DNA from: Nannocystis exedens
GTDB lineage: Bacteria; Myxococcota_A; Polyangia; Nannocystales; Nannocystaceae
Reading direction: 5' to 3'
Length of the DNA: 64,000 bases
NCBI RefSeq assembly: GCF_002343915.1
Contig: NZ_NETK01000001.1
Location: 4,288,001 to 4,352,000 of the forward strand
The notes below the pieces were generated by a model that was not told the origin of the DNA, did no database searches, and worked only from the letters and a program-made list of their open reading frames with translations. A program made the position numbers and the translations under genes. Positions 47,563 through 56,765 of this stretch are shown here, in pieces. Within the stretch, counting starts at the first letter, position 1. Each line of letters opens with the position of its first letter.

Positions 47563-49164
47563 ATGCGCCAGAAGCTCGTCGACCTGCTCACCAAGTACCG
47601 CTCGCTGCTGCTGGTCGGCGTCGGCCTGCCGGTCGGCTTCGTCTTCGACGCCGTCCTGCGGGCGCGGGCGCGGGTCTACGAGGTCCTCGGGGCCGCGCCC
47701 GAGCGCCACGACGAAAAGGTGCGGGACATCCAGGAGCAGGTGCGGCGCTGGGCCGGCCTGCCGGCGAGCGAGCGCAAGCCGATGTGCACCGACCGGCGCA
47801 CGTGGATGAACCTCTCGACCCGGTTCGAGCCCAAGCACACCTGGCACAAGGTGCGCATGGGCGCGCTGCGCGACATCCTCGGCCTCGACGAGGCGGCGCG
47901 GACCGTCCGGGTCGAGCCGTTCGTCACCGTCGGCCAGGCCATGCGCTACCTTGCCAAGCGCGGCTACATGCTCGCCGTCCACCTCGAGATCGCCGACGCC
48001 ACCATCGGCGGCCTCGCCCTGGCCGCCGGCATGACCACGCACTCGCACAAGGTCGGCATGTTGTTCGAGACGGTGGTCGCCTACGAGGTCGTGCTGGCCG
48101 ACGGCCGCCTCGTGCGCGTGACGAAGGACAGCCACCCCGACCTGTTCCGCGCCATGGGCTGGTCGCACGGCACCCTCGGCCTCCTCGTCGGCGTCGAGCT
48201 CGCGGTCGTCCCGATCAAGAAGTACGTCCACATGCGCTACGTCCCGGTCCACTCCCAGCAGGGCTACTGCGACGAGATGTACCGCCTCGCCAACGCCGAC
48301 GACGCGCCGCACTTCCTCGAGGCGACCGTCTTCGCCAGGGACCGCGCCGTGATCATGTGCGGCGACTTCGCCGACGAGCCGACCGAGCCGGCCGAGCGGG
48401 CCAAGATCAACCACCTCGGCCGCTGGTACAAGCCGTGGTTCTACAAGCACGTCGAGACCTTCCTCGAGCGCGGCGGCGACGAGTACATCCCGCTGGAGGA
48501 CTACATCCTCCGCCACAACCGCAGCATCTTCTGGGTGGTGGCGCACATGATCCCGGAGGGCAACCACCCGCTGTTCCGCGCCCTGCTCGGGTGGATGATG
48601 CCGCCGCGGATCGCCTTCTTGAAGTTCTCGACCACCCCCGCGGTGCGCAAGATGACCTTCACCATGCAGGTGTTCCAGGACATCGTGCTGCCGATGAGCG
48701 CGATGAAGCGGGCGGTCGACCTCGTGGCCGAGCGGTTCGAGATGTTCCCGATCTTGCTGTACCCGTCGCGGGTGTACGACCACGGCGAGGCCGGCGGCCA
48801 GCTGCCGCGCCCGTTCGCGCAGGACATCGTCCCGGGCAAGGACTACGCGATGTACTTCGACCTCGGCGTCTACGGGGTGCCCGGGCCGATCCAGCGCGGC
48901 CTGCCGTTCAAGACCGTCCACGCGATGCGGGCCATGGAGGCCTTCACCGCCGGCGTGCGCGGCTTCCCGTTCCTCTATGCCGACACCTTCATGACCCGCG
49001 ATGAATTCGAGGCCATGTTCGACCTCCGGCTGTACCGCCAGGTCCGCGAACGCTACGGCGCCTCGGCCGCCTTTCCCGACCTGTACGACAAGATCCGCCC
49101 CGAGGTCGACGTCCTCGCCGTGCTCGACGAGGAGCGCGAGCTGGACACCACCCTCGCCGACTGA
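47563..49164 (+). CDS. DHCR24-like delta-24 sterol reductase (FAD-linked)
   Basis: A 533-residue FAD-binding protein resembling animal DHCR24 (seladin-1), which reduces the C24-C25 double bond of the sterol side chain. Matching parts are VEPFVTVGQAMRYLAKRGYM, HLEIADATIGGLALAAGM, SHKVGMLFETVVAYEVVLADG, DLFRAMGWSHGTLGLLVGVE and PIKKYVHMRY, in the same order and spacing that I recall from the human enzyme. An N-terminal hydrophobic segment (SLLLVGVGLPVGFVFDAVL) gives a membrane anchor. Sterol production is known in Nannocystis and relatives, so a true reductase is plausible. Plant DIM/DWF1 homologues are the other option. Confidence 0.85.
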   Translation: MRQKLVDLLTKYRSLLLVGVGLPVGFVFDAVLRARARVYEVLGAAPERHDEKVRDIQEQVRRWAGLPASERKPMCTDRRTWMNLSTRFEPKHTWHKVRMGALRDILGLDEAARTVRVEPFVTVGQAMRYLAKRGYMLAVHLEIADATIGGLALAAGMTTHSHKVGMLFETVVAYEVVLADGRLVRVTKDSHPDLFRAMGWSHGTLGLLVGVELAVVPIKKYVHMRYVPVHSQQGYCDEMYRLANADDAPHFLEATVFARDRAVIMCGDFADEPTEPAERAKINHLGRWYKPWFYKHVETFLERGGDEYIPLEDYILRHNRSIFWVVAHMIPEGNHPLFRALLGWMMPPRIAFLKFSTTPAVRKMTFTMQVFQDIVLPMSAMKRAVDLVAERFEMFPILLYPSRVYDHGEAGGQLPRPFAQDIVPGKDYAMYFDLGVYGVPGPIQRGLPFKTVHAMRAMEAFTAGVRGFPFLYADTFMTRDEFEAMFDLRLYRQVRERYGASAAFPDLYDKIRPEVDVLAVLDEERELDTTLAD

Positions 49165-49467
49165 TCGCTCACACCCGGGCCTGCCCCGCGGCCGGCTGCG
49201 CCCGGTGAGCAGCCAACGGCCCCCCACCGCCGTTCGCCGCCCGACCTGCGCAACCTCGCCTCGCGCTTCGTTGCGCGCCAGCGGACCTCGTGGTATCCCA
49301 CGCGCGCACAAACGTTTCTGGCACTCGGCTCATTTGCACGCTCGTCTCTGAGTTTGTATCGGTCCTTGTCTCCGGCGACGCTGACCATCGTGGCGCGGCT
49401 TCCACGACGGTCGGGCAGTGTACACGGGGCGAGAGCGCCCACGAGCCGCACGCACGAGACGACGCAC
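49165..49467. other. Intergenic region before the RRM gene
   Basis: Contains an A/T-richer stretch (about 49300-49370) that is a good place for a promoter and a 5' untranslated region of the RNA-binding protein gene. No clear hexamer pair was found. Confidence 0.4.
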
Positions 49468-49943
<476 letters not shown>

Positions 49944-49964
49944 CCCGTCCCTGACAAAAACCCC

Positions 49965-50009
49965 GAGACGCGAGCAGGAGCCCCGCTCCTCGCTCGCGTT
50001 TCGCGTTTA
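49965..50009 (+). terminator. Terminator of the RRM gene
   Basis: gagacgcgagcaggagc and gctcctcgctcgcgtttc form a long stem with one bulge around ccc. Short T runs follow (gtttcgcgttt). Confidence 0.65.
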
Positions 50010-50096
50010 ACGCGCCCCGCAAGTCCGCCGCGAGCCGCAGCCAGGTCACTCGCGCGGCCCTCGCTCACCGGCACCGCCGCTCCCCGCCCCCAGCGA

Positions 50097-50270
50097 CCTC
50101 GGACCTCCGCGCCGCCCCCTCGCCGACTTGCGACCTCCGCAAGCTCGCACCCTCCGCGCCGCCGACCTCGCCCGGCCTGCGACCTCGGCACGCTCGCGAC
50201 CTCCGCGCCGCCGATCTCCACCGACCTGCGACCGCTCCGGGCTCGCGACCTCCGCCGACCTCGCGTCCCG
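50097..50270. repeat. 49-bp tandem repeats, about 3.5 copies
   Basis: Blocks of the form cgcgacctccgcgccgccga, a variable middle and a ctgcgacc...gct end start at 50146, 50195 and 50244, exactly 49 bp apart, with a diverged copy before them. Confidence 0.75.
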
Positions 50271-50311
50271 CGAGCGCCGCGCCGAGCCCGCCGTTCGCCG
50301 TCCGTCTGGGC

Positions 50312-50317
50312 TATCCT
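50312..50317 (+). promoter_or_regulatory. -10-like TATCCT, 11 bp before GTG
   Basis: TATCCT precedes the GTG start of the M28 peptidase gene by 11 bp; no Shine-Dalgarno. Confidence 0.4.
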
Positions 50318-50328
50318 CCGCGATCGCC

Positions 50329-52536
50329 GTGTCCCCGCGCCGCCTCCGTCACGCCGTCCTCGCGGCCAGCCTCGGCGTCGCCACCCTCGCCCTCGTGCGC
50401 ACGGGCCCGCCCGCGCCGGCCGGCCTCGAGGTGCCCCCTGAAGAATTCTCGGCCGCCCGCGCCCGTGAGGAGCTGGTCCAGTTACTCGGCGACGAGCGCC
50501 CGCACCCGGTCGGCTCGGCCGCCGACGCGGCCGTGCGCGAGCGCCTCGTCGCCCGCCTGCGCGCTTTGGGCCTCCAGCCCGAGGAGCAGCGGGCCTTCGC
50601 CTGCAGCGAGGGCGGCAACTGTGCTCCGGTGACCAACGTGATCGCCTGGCTTCCGGGACAGGTCCCCGGCCCGGCTCTGGCGCTCACCTCGCACTACGAC
50701 TCGGTCGGCGCAGGCCCGGGCGCGGCCGACGACGGCCACGGGGTGGCGACGACGCTGGAGCTCCTCCGGATCTTGCTCCCCCTGCCCCGCCGCCCGCCGC
50801 TGATGGCGGTGTTCACCGACGGCGAGGAGGCCGGCCTGCTCGGCATGCGCGCCTTCGCCGAGCACCCGCGCGCCCGCGAGATCGGCGTCGCCCTCAACCT
50901 CGAGGCCCGCGGCACCACCGGCGCCGCGCGCATGTTCGAGACCAGCGACGGCAACGCCGCGCTGATCGCCGCCTACGCCGCGGCCCGCCCGAGCGCCCTC
51001 TCGTTGTCGTACGAGATCTACCGCCGCCTGCCCAACGACACCGACCTCACCGTCCTCAAGGGACATGGCCTTCAGGGCATGAACTTCGCGTTCATCGGCG
51101 GCGTGCTGCGCTACCACACCCCGCGCGACGACCTCGCCCACCTCGACCTCGGCAGCGTGCAACAGCAGGGCGACGCCGTCCTCGCCACCGCGCGCAACCT
51201 CCTGGCCGCCGACCTGCCGCCGCCCGCCCCGCACAACGCCCACTACGTCGACCTGCTCGGCCTCGTCCTGCTGCGCTGGCCCGCCTGGCTCGACCTCCCG
51301 CTCGCCGCCGCCGCCCTGCTCGCGCTGCTCGTCACCGCCGTCCGCCGCCGCCGCGAGCTGTCCGCGCGCACCGTCCTGCTGGCCCTCGCCGCCCCGTTCG
51401 TCGCCGTGCTCGCCGCCGTCGCCGCCGCGACCGTCCTGCTGCTCGCCGCCGAGTCCCTCACCAGCCCGCTCGGCCCCTGGCGGGCCGCCACCGGCACCGC
51501 CCTGCTCGGCCTCGCCGCCGCCGCCCTCGCCGCCGCCCTCGCCGCCGCGCGCCCGCTGGTCCGCCGCGCCGGCCCGCTCGCCCAGTCGCTCGTCACCTGG
51601 CTGCTGTGGACCGGCCTCGGCCTCCTCCTGGCCACGCAGATCCCCGGCGCCGCGATCTTGCTGCTCGCCCCCGCCGTCCTCGCCGCCGTCGCCCCCGCCT
51701 CGCGGCTCGCCCCGATCGCCGCCGCCCTGCTCGCCACCGCCGTGTGGGCCCCGCTCGCCCCGGCGCTGGTCGAGGCCCTCGGCCTGTCCGCCCCGCTGGT
51801 CGGCGCCACCGTCGGCTGGCTGTGCACCGCCCTGCTCCCCGCCTGTCCCGAAGAACCTGGCGAAAAGACCCTGCCCCTCTGGACATGGTCTTTCGCGCTG
51901 GTCGCCCTCCTCGCCACCACCTTCGCCGCCGTCGCCCCGCGCCACGACGTCGATCACCCGAGCAAGGCCAACCTGATCCACCTCACCGACCTCGACGCCG
52001 GCCGCGCCTGGCACGTCGTCGAGGCCCCGTCCGGCGTGCCCGAGCCGCTCGCCGCCGCGCTCGCGTGGGACGAGCCGCGCGCGCTCCTGCCGTGGTCGAG
52101 CCGCGCCGTCCCCTCGGCGCCGGCGACCGTCATCAGCGACGCCGGCCCGACCCTCGAGCTGCGCCCGCCGGCCGCGGGCGACCCGCCGGGTCGCGCGACC
52201 ATGACCTTGCGGGCCCGCCCCGGCGCGCTCGCCTCCATGCTCGTGATCCCCGCCGGCGCCGTCAATACGCTCCGCGTCGGCGGCCGCGACCTCGACGTGA
52301 CGGCGCTGCGACCTGGTCCTTCGGACACCCGCGTCGTCACCGTCTTCGGCTGCCCGGCCGAGGGTGTCGAGGTCGTCGCAGACATCACCACTGCGGCGCC
52401 GTGGATCGTCGTCGACCTCGCGCCCGGGCTCGCCCCCGACGCCCCTGCGAGCGCCCGCCCCGAGTGGGCCGTGCCCTATCAATGGGGTGATGTGATCGCC
52501 GCGCGACGCAGCTTCACGCCGCCCGCCGGTCAATGA
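50329..52536 (+). CDS. M28-family metallopeptidase with C-terminal membrane domain
   Basis: A 735-residue protein from GTG (VSPRRLRHAVLAASLG). The signal anchor is followed by a di-zinc aminopeptidase domain: LALTSHYDSVGAGPGAADDGHGVATTLELL (His, Asp), FTDGEEAGLLGMRAF (Glu, Glu), LNLEARGT and LRYHTPRDD (final His). Then come about eight TM helices (residues about 330-580) and a periplasmic C-terminal domain. This is the layout of Fxna/ERMP1-like membrane M28 peptidases. 14-bp units occur at 51064, at 51842-51887 (three in a row) and at 52312. Confidence 0.88.
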   Translation: MSPRRLRHAVLAASLGVATLALVRTGPPAPAGLEVPPEEFSAARAREELVQLLGDERPHPVGSAADAAVRERLVARLRALGLQPEEQRAFACSEGGNCAPVTNVIAWLPGQVPGPALALTSHYDSVGAGPGAADDGHGVATTLELLRILLPLPRRPPLMAVFTDGEEAGLLGMRAFAEHPRAREIGVALNLEARGTTGAARMFETSDGNAALIAAYAAARPSALSLSYEIYRRLPNDTDLTVLKGHGLQGMNFAFIGGVLRYHTPRDDLAHLDLGSVQQQGDAVLATARNLLAADLPPPAPHNAHYVDLLGLVLLRWPAWLDLPLAAAALLALLVTAVRRRRELSARTVLLALAAPFVAVLAAVAAATVLLLAAESLTSPLGPWRAATGTALLGLAAAALAAALAAARPLVRRAGPLAQSLVTWLLWTGLGLLLATQIPGAAILLLAPAVLAAVAPASRLAPIAAALLATAVWAPLAPALVEALGLSAPLVGATVGWLCTALLPACPEEPGEKTLPLWTWSFALVALLATTFAAVAPRHDVDHPSKANLIHLTDLDAGRAWHVVEAPSGVPEPLAAALAWDEPRALLPWSSRAVPSAPATVISDAGPTLELRPPAAGDPPGRATMTLRARPGALASMLVIPAGAVNTLRVGGRDLDVTALRPGPSDTRVVTVFGCPAEGVEVVADITTAAPWIVVDLAPGLAPDAPASARPEWAVPYQWGDVIAARRSFTPPAGQ
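51842..51887. repeat. 14-bp-unit array inside the M28 gene, three units
   Basis: Units begin at 51842, 51856 and 51870 and run into catg at 51884. They encode the loop ACPEEPGEKTLPLWTW between two TM helices, a place that tolerates insertion. Confidence 0.65.
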
Positions 52537-52648
52537 TTCGCGACGACCTTTCGCCTGCGGAAGGTCGTCGCGCGCTTGCGAGCGCGCGCTCGCGTTGCTG
52601 CACGCCGATCGCCCGTGGTAGCGTCGCCGCGCTGGAGGCTTGGAGAAC

Positions 52649-55315
52649 ATGAAGGGCTTGAGGTTGATCTTTGGCTTGACGACCTGCGCGTACTTGACGG
52701 CGTGCTCCGACTCGACCGCCGTCACGACCGACACGGCGAATACCGACACCACGACCGAGAGCACGACGTCGCAGCAGACCACGACCGGCGGCCCGACCAC
52801 CGGCCCCGACCCGACCACGGGCGTCCCGACCACCTCGCTGCCGACCACCACGAGCCCGACGTCGACCACGACCTCCACCGACACGACCGAGACCACCGCC
52901 CCGCTCACCACCACCGACTCGACGACCACCACCGACGGCGACACCGACACCACGACCACCACCACCGGTCCGGTCGCCGAGTGCGGCAACGGCGTCGTCG
53001 AGGACGGCGAGATCTGCGACGACGGCCCCGAGAACGGCCCCGGCAAGGCCTGCAACGCCGAGTGCCAGGCCAACGCCTGCGGCGACGGCGACGTCGGCCC
53101 CGGCGAGGAGTGTGACGACGGCGCCGGCAACGGCGACATGAACAGCTGCAAGGCCGACTGCAGCGACAACGTCTGCGGCGACGGGGCCGTCGGTCCGGGC
53201 GAGGGCTGCGACGACGGCAACGACGTCGACGGCGACGACTGTACCAACGCCTGCGCGCCGGCGACCTGCGGCGACGCGGTCGTCGCCGCCACCGAGGAGT
53301 GCGACGACGGCAACGCCGACAACACCGACCTCTGCACCGACACCTGCACCAACGCCGCCTGCAGCGACGGCTTCGTCCAGGCCGGCGTCGGCGAGGAGTG
53401 CGACGACGGCAACGACAACGCCGACGACGCCGACTGCACCACCACCTGCAAGGCCGCCACCTGCGGCGACGGCCACGTGTGGAGCAGCGGCAGCGGCGCC
53501 GAGGAGTGTGACCTCGGGGCCGAGAACGGCCCCGGCAAGGCTTGCAACGCCGGGTGTCAGCTCAACGTCTGCGGCGACGGCGACCAGGGCCCCGAGGAGG
53601 CCTGCGACGACGGCAACCTCGACGACGGCGACGGCTGCAACGCCCTCTGCGGCCTCGAGGAGTGCGGCAACGAGGTCCTCGACTTCGGCGAGGAATGCGA
53701 CGACGGCGCCAACGGCGACCCCGACGACGGCTGCACCGACAACTGCGCCTTCCCCGACTGCGGGGACGGCTTCGAGCAGCCGAGCCTCGGCGAGCAGTGC
53801 GACCTCGGCGCGAACAACAGCGACGCCGGCGCCTGCACCCTGTCCTGCCTCGACGCCACCTGCGGCGACGGCCTGACCCACGCCAACGTCGAGCAGTGCG
53901 ACGACGGCGCCAACAACGGCCCCGGCCAGGCTTGCAAGGCCGACTGCACCGCCAACTTCTGCGGCGACGGCGACGTCGGCCCCGGCGAGGCCTGCGACGA
54001 CGCCAACCAGAGCAACAACGACGCCTGCACCAACGTCTGCAAGTTCGCCACCTGCGGCGACGGCTTCGAGCAGGGCAGCGAGCAGTGCGACCTCGGCGAC
54101 CTCAACGACAACGTCGGCGAGTGCACCCTCGCCTGCAACCTGCCCGACTGCGGCGACGGCTTCGTCCAGCCCTCCAACCTGGAAGAGTGCGACGACAGCA
54201 ACATGTCGAACACCGACGCCTGCCTCGACACCTGCAAGGCCGCCGACTGCGGCGACGGCTTCGTGTGGGCCGACAACGAGCAATGCGACGACGGCAACCA
54301 GATCGAGACCGACGACTGCCTCAATAGCTGCACCAACCCGTCGTGCGGCGACGGCTTCGTGTGGGCCGGCCACGAGCAGTGCGACGACGGCAACCAGAAC
54401 GACAGCGACACCTGCACCCACCTGTGCAAGCCGCCGGCCTGCGACGACGGCATCCAGAGCGGCGCCGAGGCCGACGTCGACTGCGGCGGCGGCACCTGTG
54501 CCAAGTGCCCGGTCAATGACAGCTGCGTCAATCCCAGCGACTGCACCACCGGCAATTGCGCCCTCGGCGTGTGCGCGCCGGCGCAGTCGTGCAAGCAGCT
54601 CCACACCGGAGATCCCTCGCTGCCGAGCGGCAAGTACACGATCGACCCCGGCTTCCCCGGCGTCCCGCCCTTCGAGGTGTGGTGCGACATGACCACCGAC
54701 GGCGGCGGCTGGACCATCTTCCACGCCGTCACCGGCGCCAACAACGAGCGGGCGCTGGTCACCAACACCGAGAACCTGGGCGGCAACCCGCTGAACTTCC
54801 AGGCCTACAGCGTCAACCAGATCAAGAAGGCCGGCCTCAGCCTGATCTCGAGCGAGACGATCTTCGTCCGCAACAACGGCACCTGGCTGCGCGTCAACAA
54901 GCCGGCCTTCAACCAGAACCTCATCCAGCCCGACGCGTCCTGGAAGGGTCCGGTGACCATCACGGCCAACAACGGCGCCACGGCGCAGGCCTTCATGGGC
55001 TGGGCCAACCTCCCGGCCAAGGTCGCCAAGGGCGGCGACTTCGGCATCACCTCGACGCCCGACGGACAGGTGAGCTGCCAGAACAAGACCACCACCCTGG
55101 GGTTCACCAACGAGACCCCGGACGCGCTGATGCTCAACGGCTGCTGCGATTTCCACTACCTTTACAGCTATTCGGCCGTCAACGCCGACGCGGACGCCGG
55201 CTACGACGCCAAGTTGCCGCTCGGCTCGTGGGCAGCCACGCCCGAAGCGGCCGGCAATTGCGAGCTCACCCGCCCCGAGGGCGGCTCGCTGGTGTTCTAC
55301 GCCGCCATGCGCTGA
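52649..55315 (+). CDS. DUF4215-type Cys-rich repeat lipoprotein with fibrinogen-like C-terminus (second copy)
   Basis: An 888-residue lipoprotein. Leader KGLRLIFGLTTCAYLTACSDS with the lipidated Cys at 19, then a Thr-rich stalk. Residues about 110-605 are about fifteen CGDGxxxxGExCDDG modules, then ADVDCGGGTCAKC. The C-terminus from SCKQLHTGDPSLPSGKYTIDPG has the fibrinogen-type VWCDMTTDGGGWTIFHAV motif, better kept than in the paralogue at 40277, and ends FYAAMR. A GGAG ribosome site precedes the ATG at 52649. Likely a surface recognition or adhesion protein. Confidence 0.88.
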   Translation: MKGLRLIFGLTTCAYLTACSDSTAVTTDTANTDTTTESTTSQQTTTGGPTTGPDPTTGVPTTSLPTTTSPTSTTTSTDTTETTAPLTTTDSTTTTDGDTDTTTTTTGPVAECGNGVVEDGEICDDGPENGPGKACNAECQANACGDGDVGPGEECDDGAGNGDMNSCKADCSDNVCGDGAVGPGEGCDDGNDVDGDDCTNACAPATCGDAVVAATEECDDGNADNTDLCTDTCTNAACSDGFVQAGVGEECDDGNDNADDADCTTTCKAATCGDGHVWSSGSGAEECDLGAENGPGKACNAGCQLNVCGDGDQGPEEACDDGNLDDGDGCNALCGLEECGNEVLDFGEECDDGANGDPDDGCTDNCAFPDCGDGFEQPSLGEQCDLGANNSDAGACTLSCLDATCGDGLTHANVEQCDDGANNGPGQACKADCTANFCGDGDVGPGEACDDANQSNNDACTNVCKFATCGDGFEQGSEQCDLGDLNDNVGECTLACNLPDCGDGFVQPSNLEECDDSNMSNTDACLDTCKAADCGDGFVWADNEQCDDGNQIETDDCLNSCTNPSCGDGFVWAGHEQCDDGNQNDSDTCTHLCKPPACDDGIQSGAEADVDCGGGTCAKCPVNDSCVNPSDCTTGNCALGVCAPAQSCKQLHTGDPSLPSGKYTIDPGFPGVPPFEVWCDMTTDGGGWTIFHAVTGANNERALVTNTENLGGNPLNFQAYSVNQIKKAGLSLISSETIFVRNNGTWLRVNKPAFNQNLIQPDASWKGPVTITANNGATAQAFMGWANLPAKVAKGGDFGITSTPDGQVSCQNKTTTLGFTNETPDALMLNGCCDFHYLYSYSAVNADADAGYDAKLPLGSWAATPEAAGNCELTRPEGGSLVFYAAMR

Positions 55316-55334
55316 TCCTCGCCCTCATGTCGGC

Positions 55335-55359
55335 AGGCGTGCAAATTCTTGCACACCTG
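55335..55359. promoter_or_regulatory. Inverted repeat, operator- or terminator-like
   Basis: caggcgtgcaa and ttgcacacctg form 11-bp arms with one mismatch around attc. The inner gtgcaa/ttgcac is perfect. It stands 20 bp after the DUF4215 stop and 28 bp before the next start. Confidence 0.5.
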
Positions 55360-55386
55360 CCCGATCGGCGCCATGATCCCCCGATC

Positions 55387-56151
55387 ATGCCCGCCGAAGC
55401 CGCCCCGCGCCTGCGCGAATCCACCCTGCAGCTGCTCCGCCGCGCCGTCGGCCGCCCGGCCCACTGGCGCGACAAGCTCGGCCGCCTGGCGGTCGCGCTG
55501 CGCGGCTGGGCCGACTCCCGTGCCGTCGATCGGCGCCTGCAGCACCTGCACGCGCTCGGCCGCCTCGAGGCGCCGCTCCCCACCGCGATTCAGCGGATGG
55601 TCGGCGCGATCGACATGTTGCGCTTCTTCCTCGTCCCCTGCGCCGCCACCTATTATTCACAGAAGAACATCCACTTCGGCTTTCACACCCTCTTGCGCGC
55701 CCTCGAAGACCCGGCCTCGATGATCGATCCGCTCGGCCTCCACAGCGCGCGCGACACCGTCATCCACCATCTTTTACAGGTCGTCCACGCCAACCCCGAC
55801 TACGACCTGCAATTGCTCGAGTCCTTCCCCGACGGCCTCGATCGCCTCGAGGCCGAGCTCGAGGCCCTGCGCGCCGGCACCCACGCTCGCGCCGCCGAGC
55901 TCGCCGCCACCGTCGAGGACGCCGATTACCACCCCCGCCTGCTCGCCCGCCTCCGCGCCTTCCGCCGCCGCGTCGCCACCCCGCTCCTGTGCGACGAGGT
56001 CCTGAGCGACCCCCGCTACATGCAGCTCGAGCGGGTGTTCGGCGACCTCACCTCGACCATGCGCTACTTCTCGCGCCTGCCCGCGACCCCGCGCGGCGCC
56101 CTGCACCACCTGCTCACCGTCCGCACCTTCCCCGCCCACCTGGCCGGCTGA
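55387..56151 (+). CDS. Hypothetical cytoplasmic protein
   Basis: A 254-residue helical protein, MPAEAAPRLRESTLQLLRRAVGRPAHWRDKLGRLAVALRGW..., with no signal peptide and no recognised domain. The best conserved-looking part is VGAIDMLRFFLVPCAATYYSQKNIHFGFHTLLRALEDPASMIDPLGL. An in-frame Met at 55327 would add 20 residues and place the inverted repeat inside the gene; 55387 is preferred because the longer form starts only 12 bp after the previous stop and lacks a ribosome site. Confidence 0.55.
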   Translation: MPAEAAPRLRESTLQLLRRAVGRPAHWRDKLGRLAVALRGWADSRAVDRRLQHLHALGRLEAPLPTAIQRMVGAIDMLRFFLVPCAATYYSQKNIHFGFHTLLRALEDPASMIDPLGLHSARDTVIHHLLQVVHANPDYDLQLLESFPDGLDRLEAELEALRAGTHARAAELAATVEDADYHPRLLARLRAFRRRVATPLLCDEVLSDPRYMQLERVFGDLTSTMRYFSRLPATPRGALHHLLTVRTFPAHLAG

Positions 56152-56302
56152 GCCGCCCACGATCATCCATCCTGGTCGACAGCCCCTCGCGCGGCCCCGC
56201 GGGCGTCACCTTCCCGCTCGCGCTCGCCGCGACCCATCGTCCTTCGGGCTATCACCCGTTCGCGCAGCCCTCGACGAGCCCGACCTTCGACCCGACGCGG
56301 CC

Positions 56303-56674
56303 TTACTTCCGCGCCTGCGCCCGCCGCAGCAGGTTCTTGGCCGTCCCGCTGCGCTCGCGCCCGGGCCGCACCCACGCGATGTCGATCGTCGACGCCGCCG
56401 TCATCGCCTCGTCGCGCGCCGTGTCCGAGTCGAAGCCGCCCACCGTCGCGAAGGCGCCGACGTTGTGCCGCGGCCGCGCGAACATGTGGAACACCGTGAC
56501 CTCGAGCCCCTTCGCCTGCGCGTGGCGCTGGAACAGCAGGTCGGCCCCGCGCGCGTCCCCGACCACGAACCTGCACCCGCGCGCGCACGCCTCCTCGATC
56601 TTCGGCACATAGTGCGCCGCGAACTCCTCTTCGCTGAGATCGAGGTGCCCCGACACGTAAGCGATCGTCGTCAT
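56303..56674 (-). CDS. SLOG/DUF2493-like Rossmann-fold protein
   Basis: A 123-residue protein. It begins TTIAYVSGHLDLSEEEFAAHYVPKI and has CRFVVGDARGADLLFQRHAQAKGLEVTVFHMFARPRHN. That GDARGAD loop followed by a strand and VTVFH is the nucleotide-binding pattern of SLOG/DUF2493 (YspA-like) proteins. A late Ser/Thr segment (ERSGTAKNLLRRAQ) matches the end of that group. Members are thought to sense or process nucleotides, some in conflict systems, but no such partner is adjacent. Confidence 0.68.
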   Translation of the reverse strand: MTTIAYVSGHLDLSEEEFAAHYVPKIEEACARGCRFVVGDARGADLLFQRHAQAKGLEVTVFHMFARPRHNVGAFATVGGFDSDTARDEAMTAASTIDIAWVRPGRERSGTAKNLLRRAQARK

Positions 56675-56727
56675 GCCTGCCGTCATCTCCGCCGCTCCCA
56701 TGCCGCTTCCGAACCTAACTTTTCAGA

Positions 56728-56765
56728 CATGCCCTCGCGGACATGTCCCGGCATTCATGCTCCGG
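56728..56765. repeat. 14-bp-unit array at a gene end, two and a half units
   Basis: CATG at 56728, 56742 and 56756. ggacatgtcc (56739-56748) is a perfect palindrome. The array runs over the stop codon (56755-56757) of the PhoX-like gene. Confidence 0.75.
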
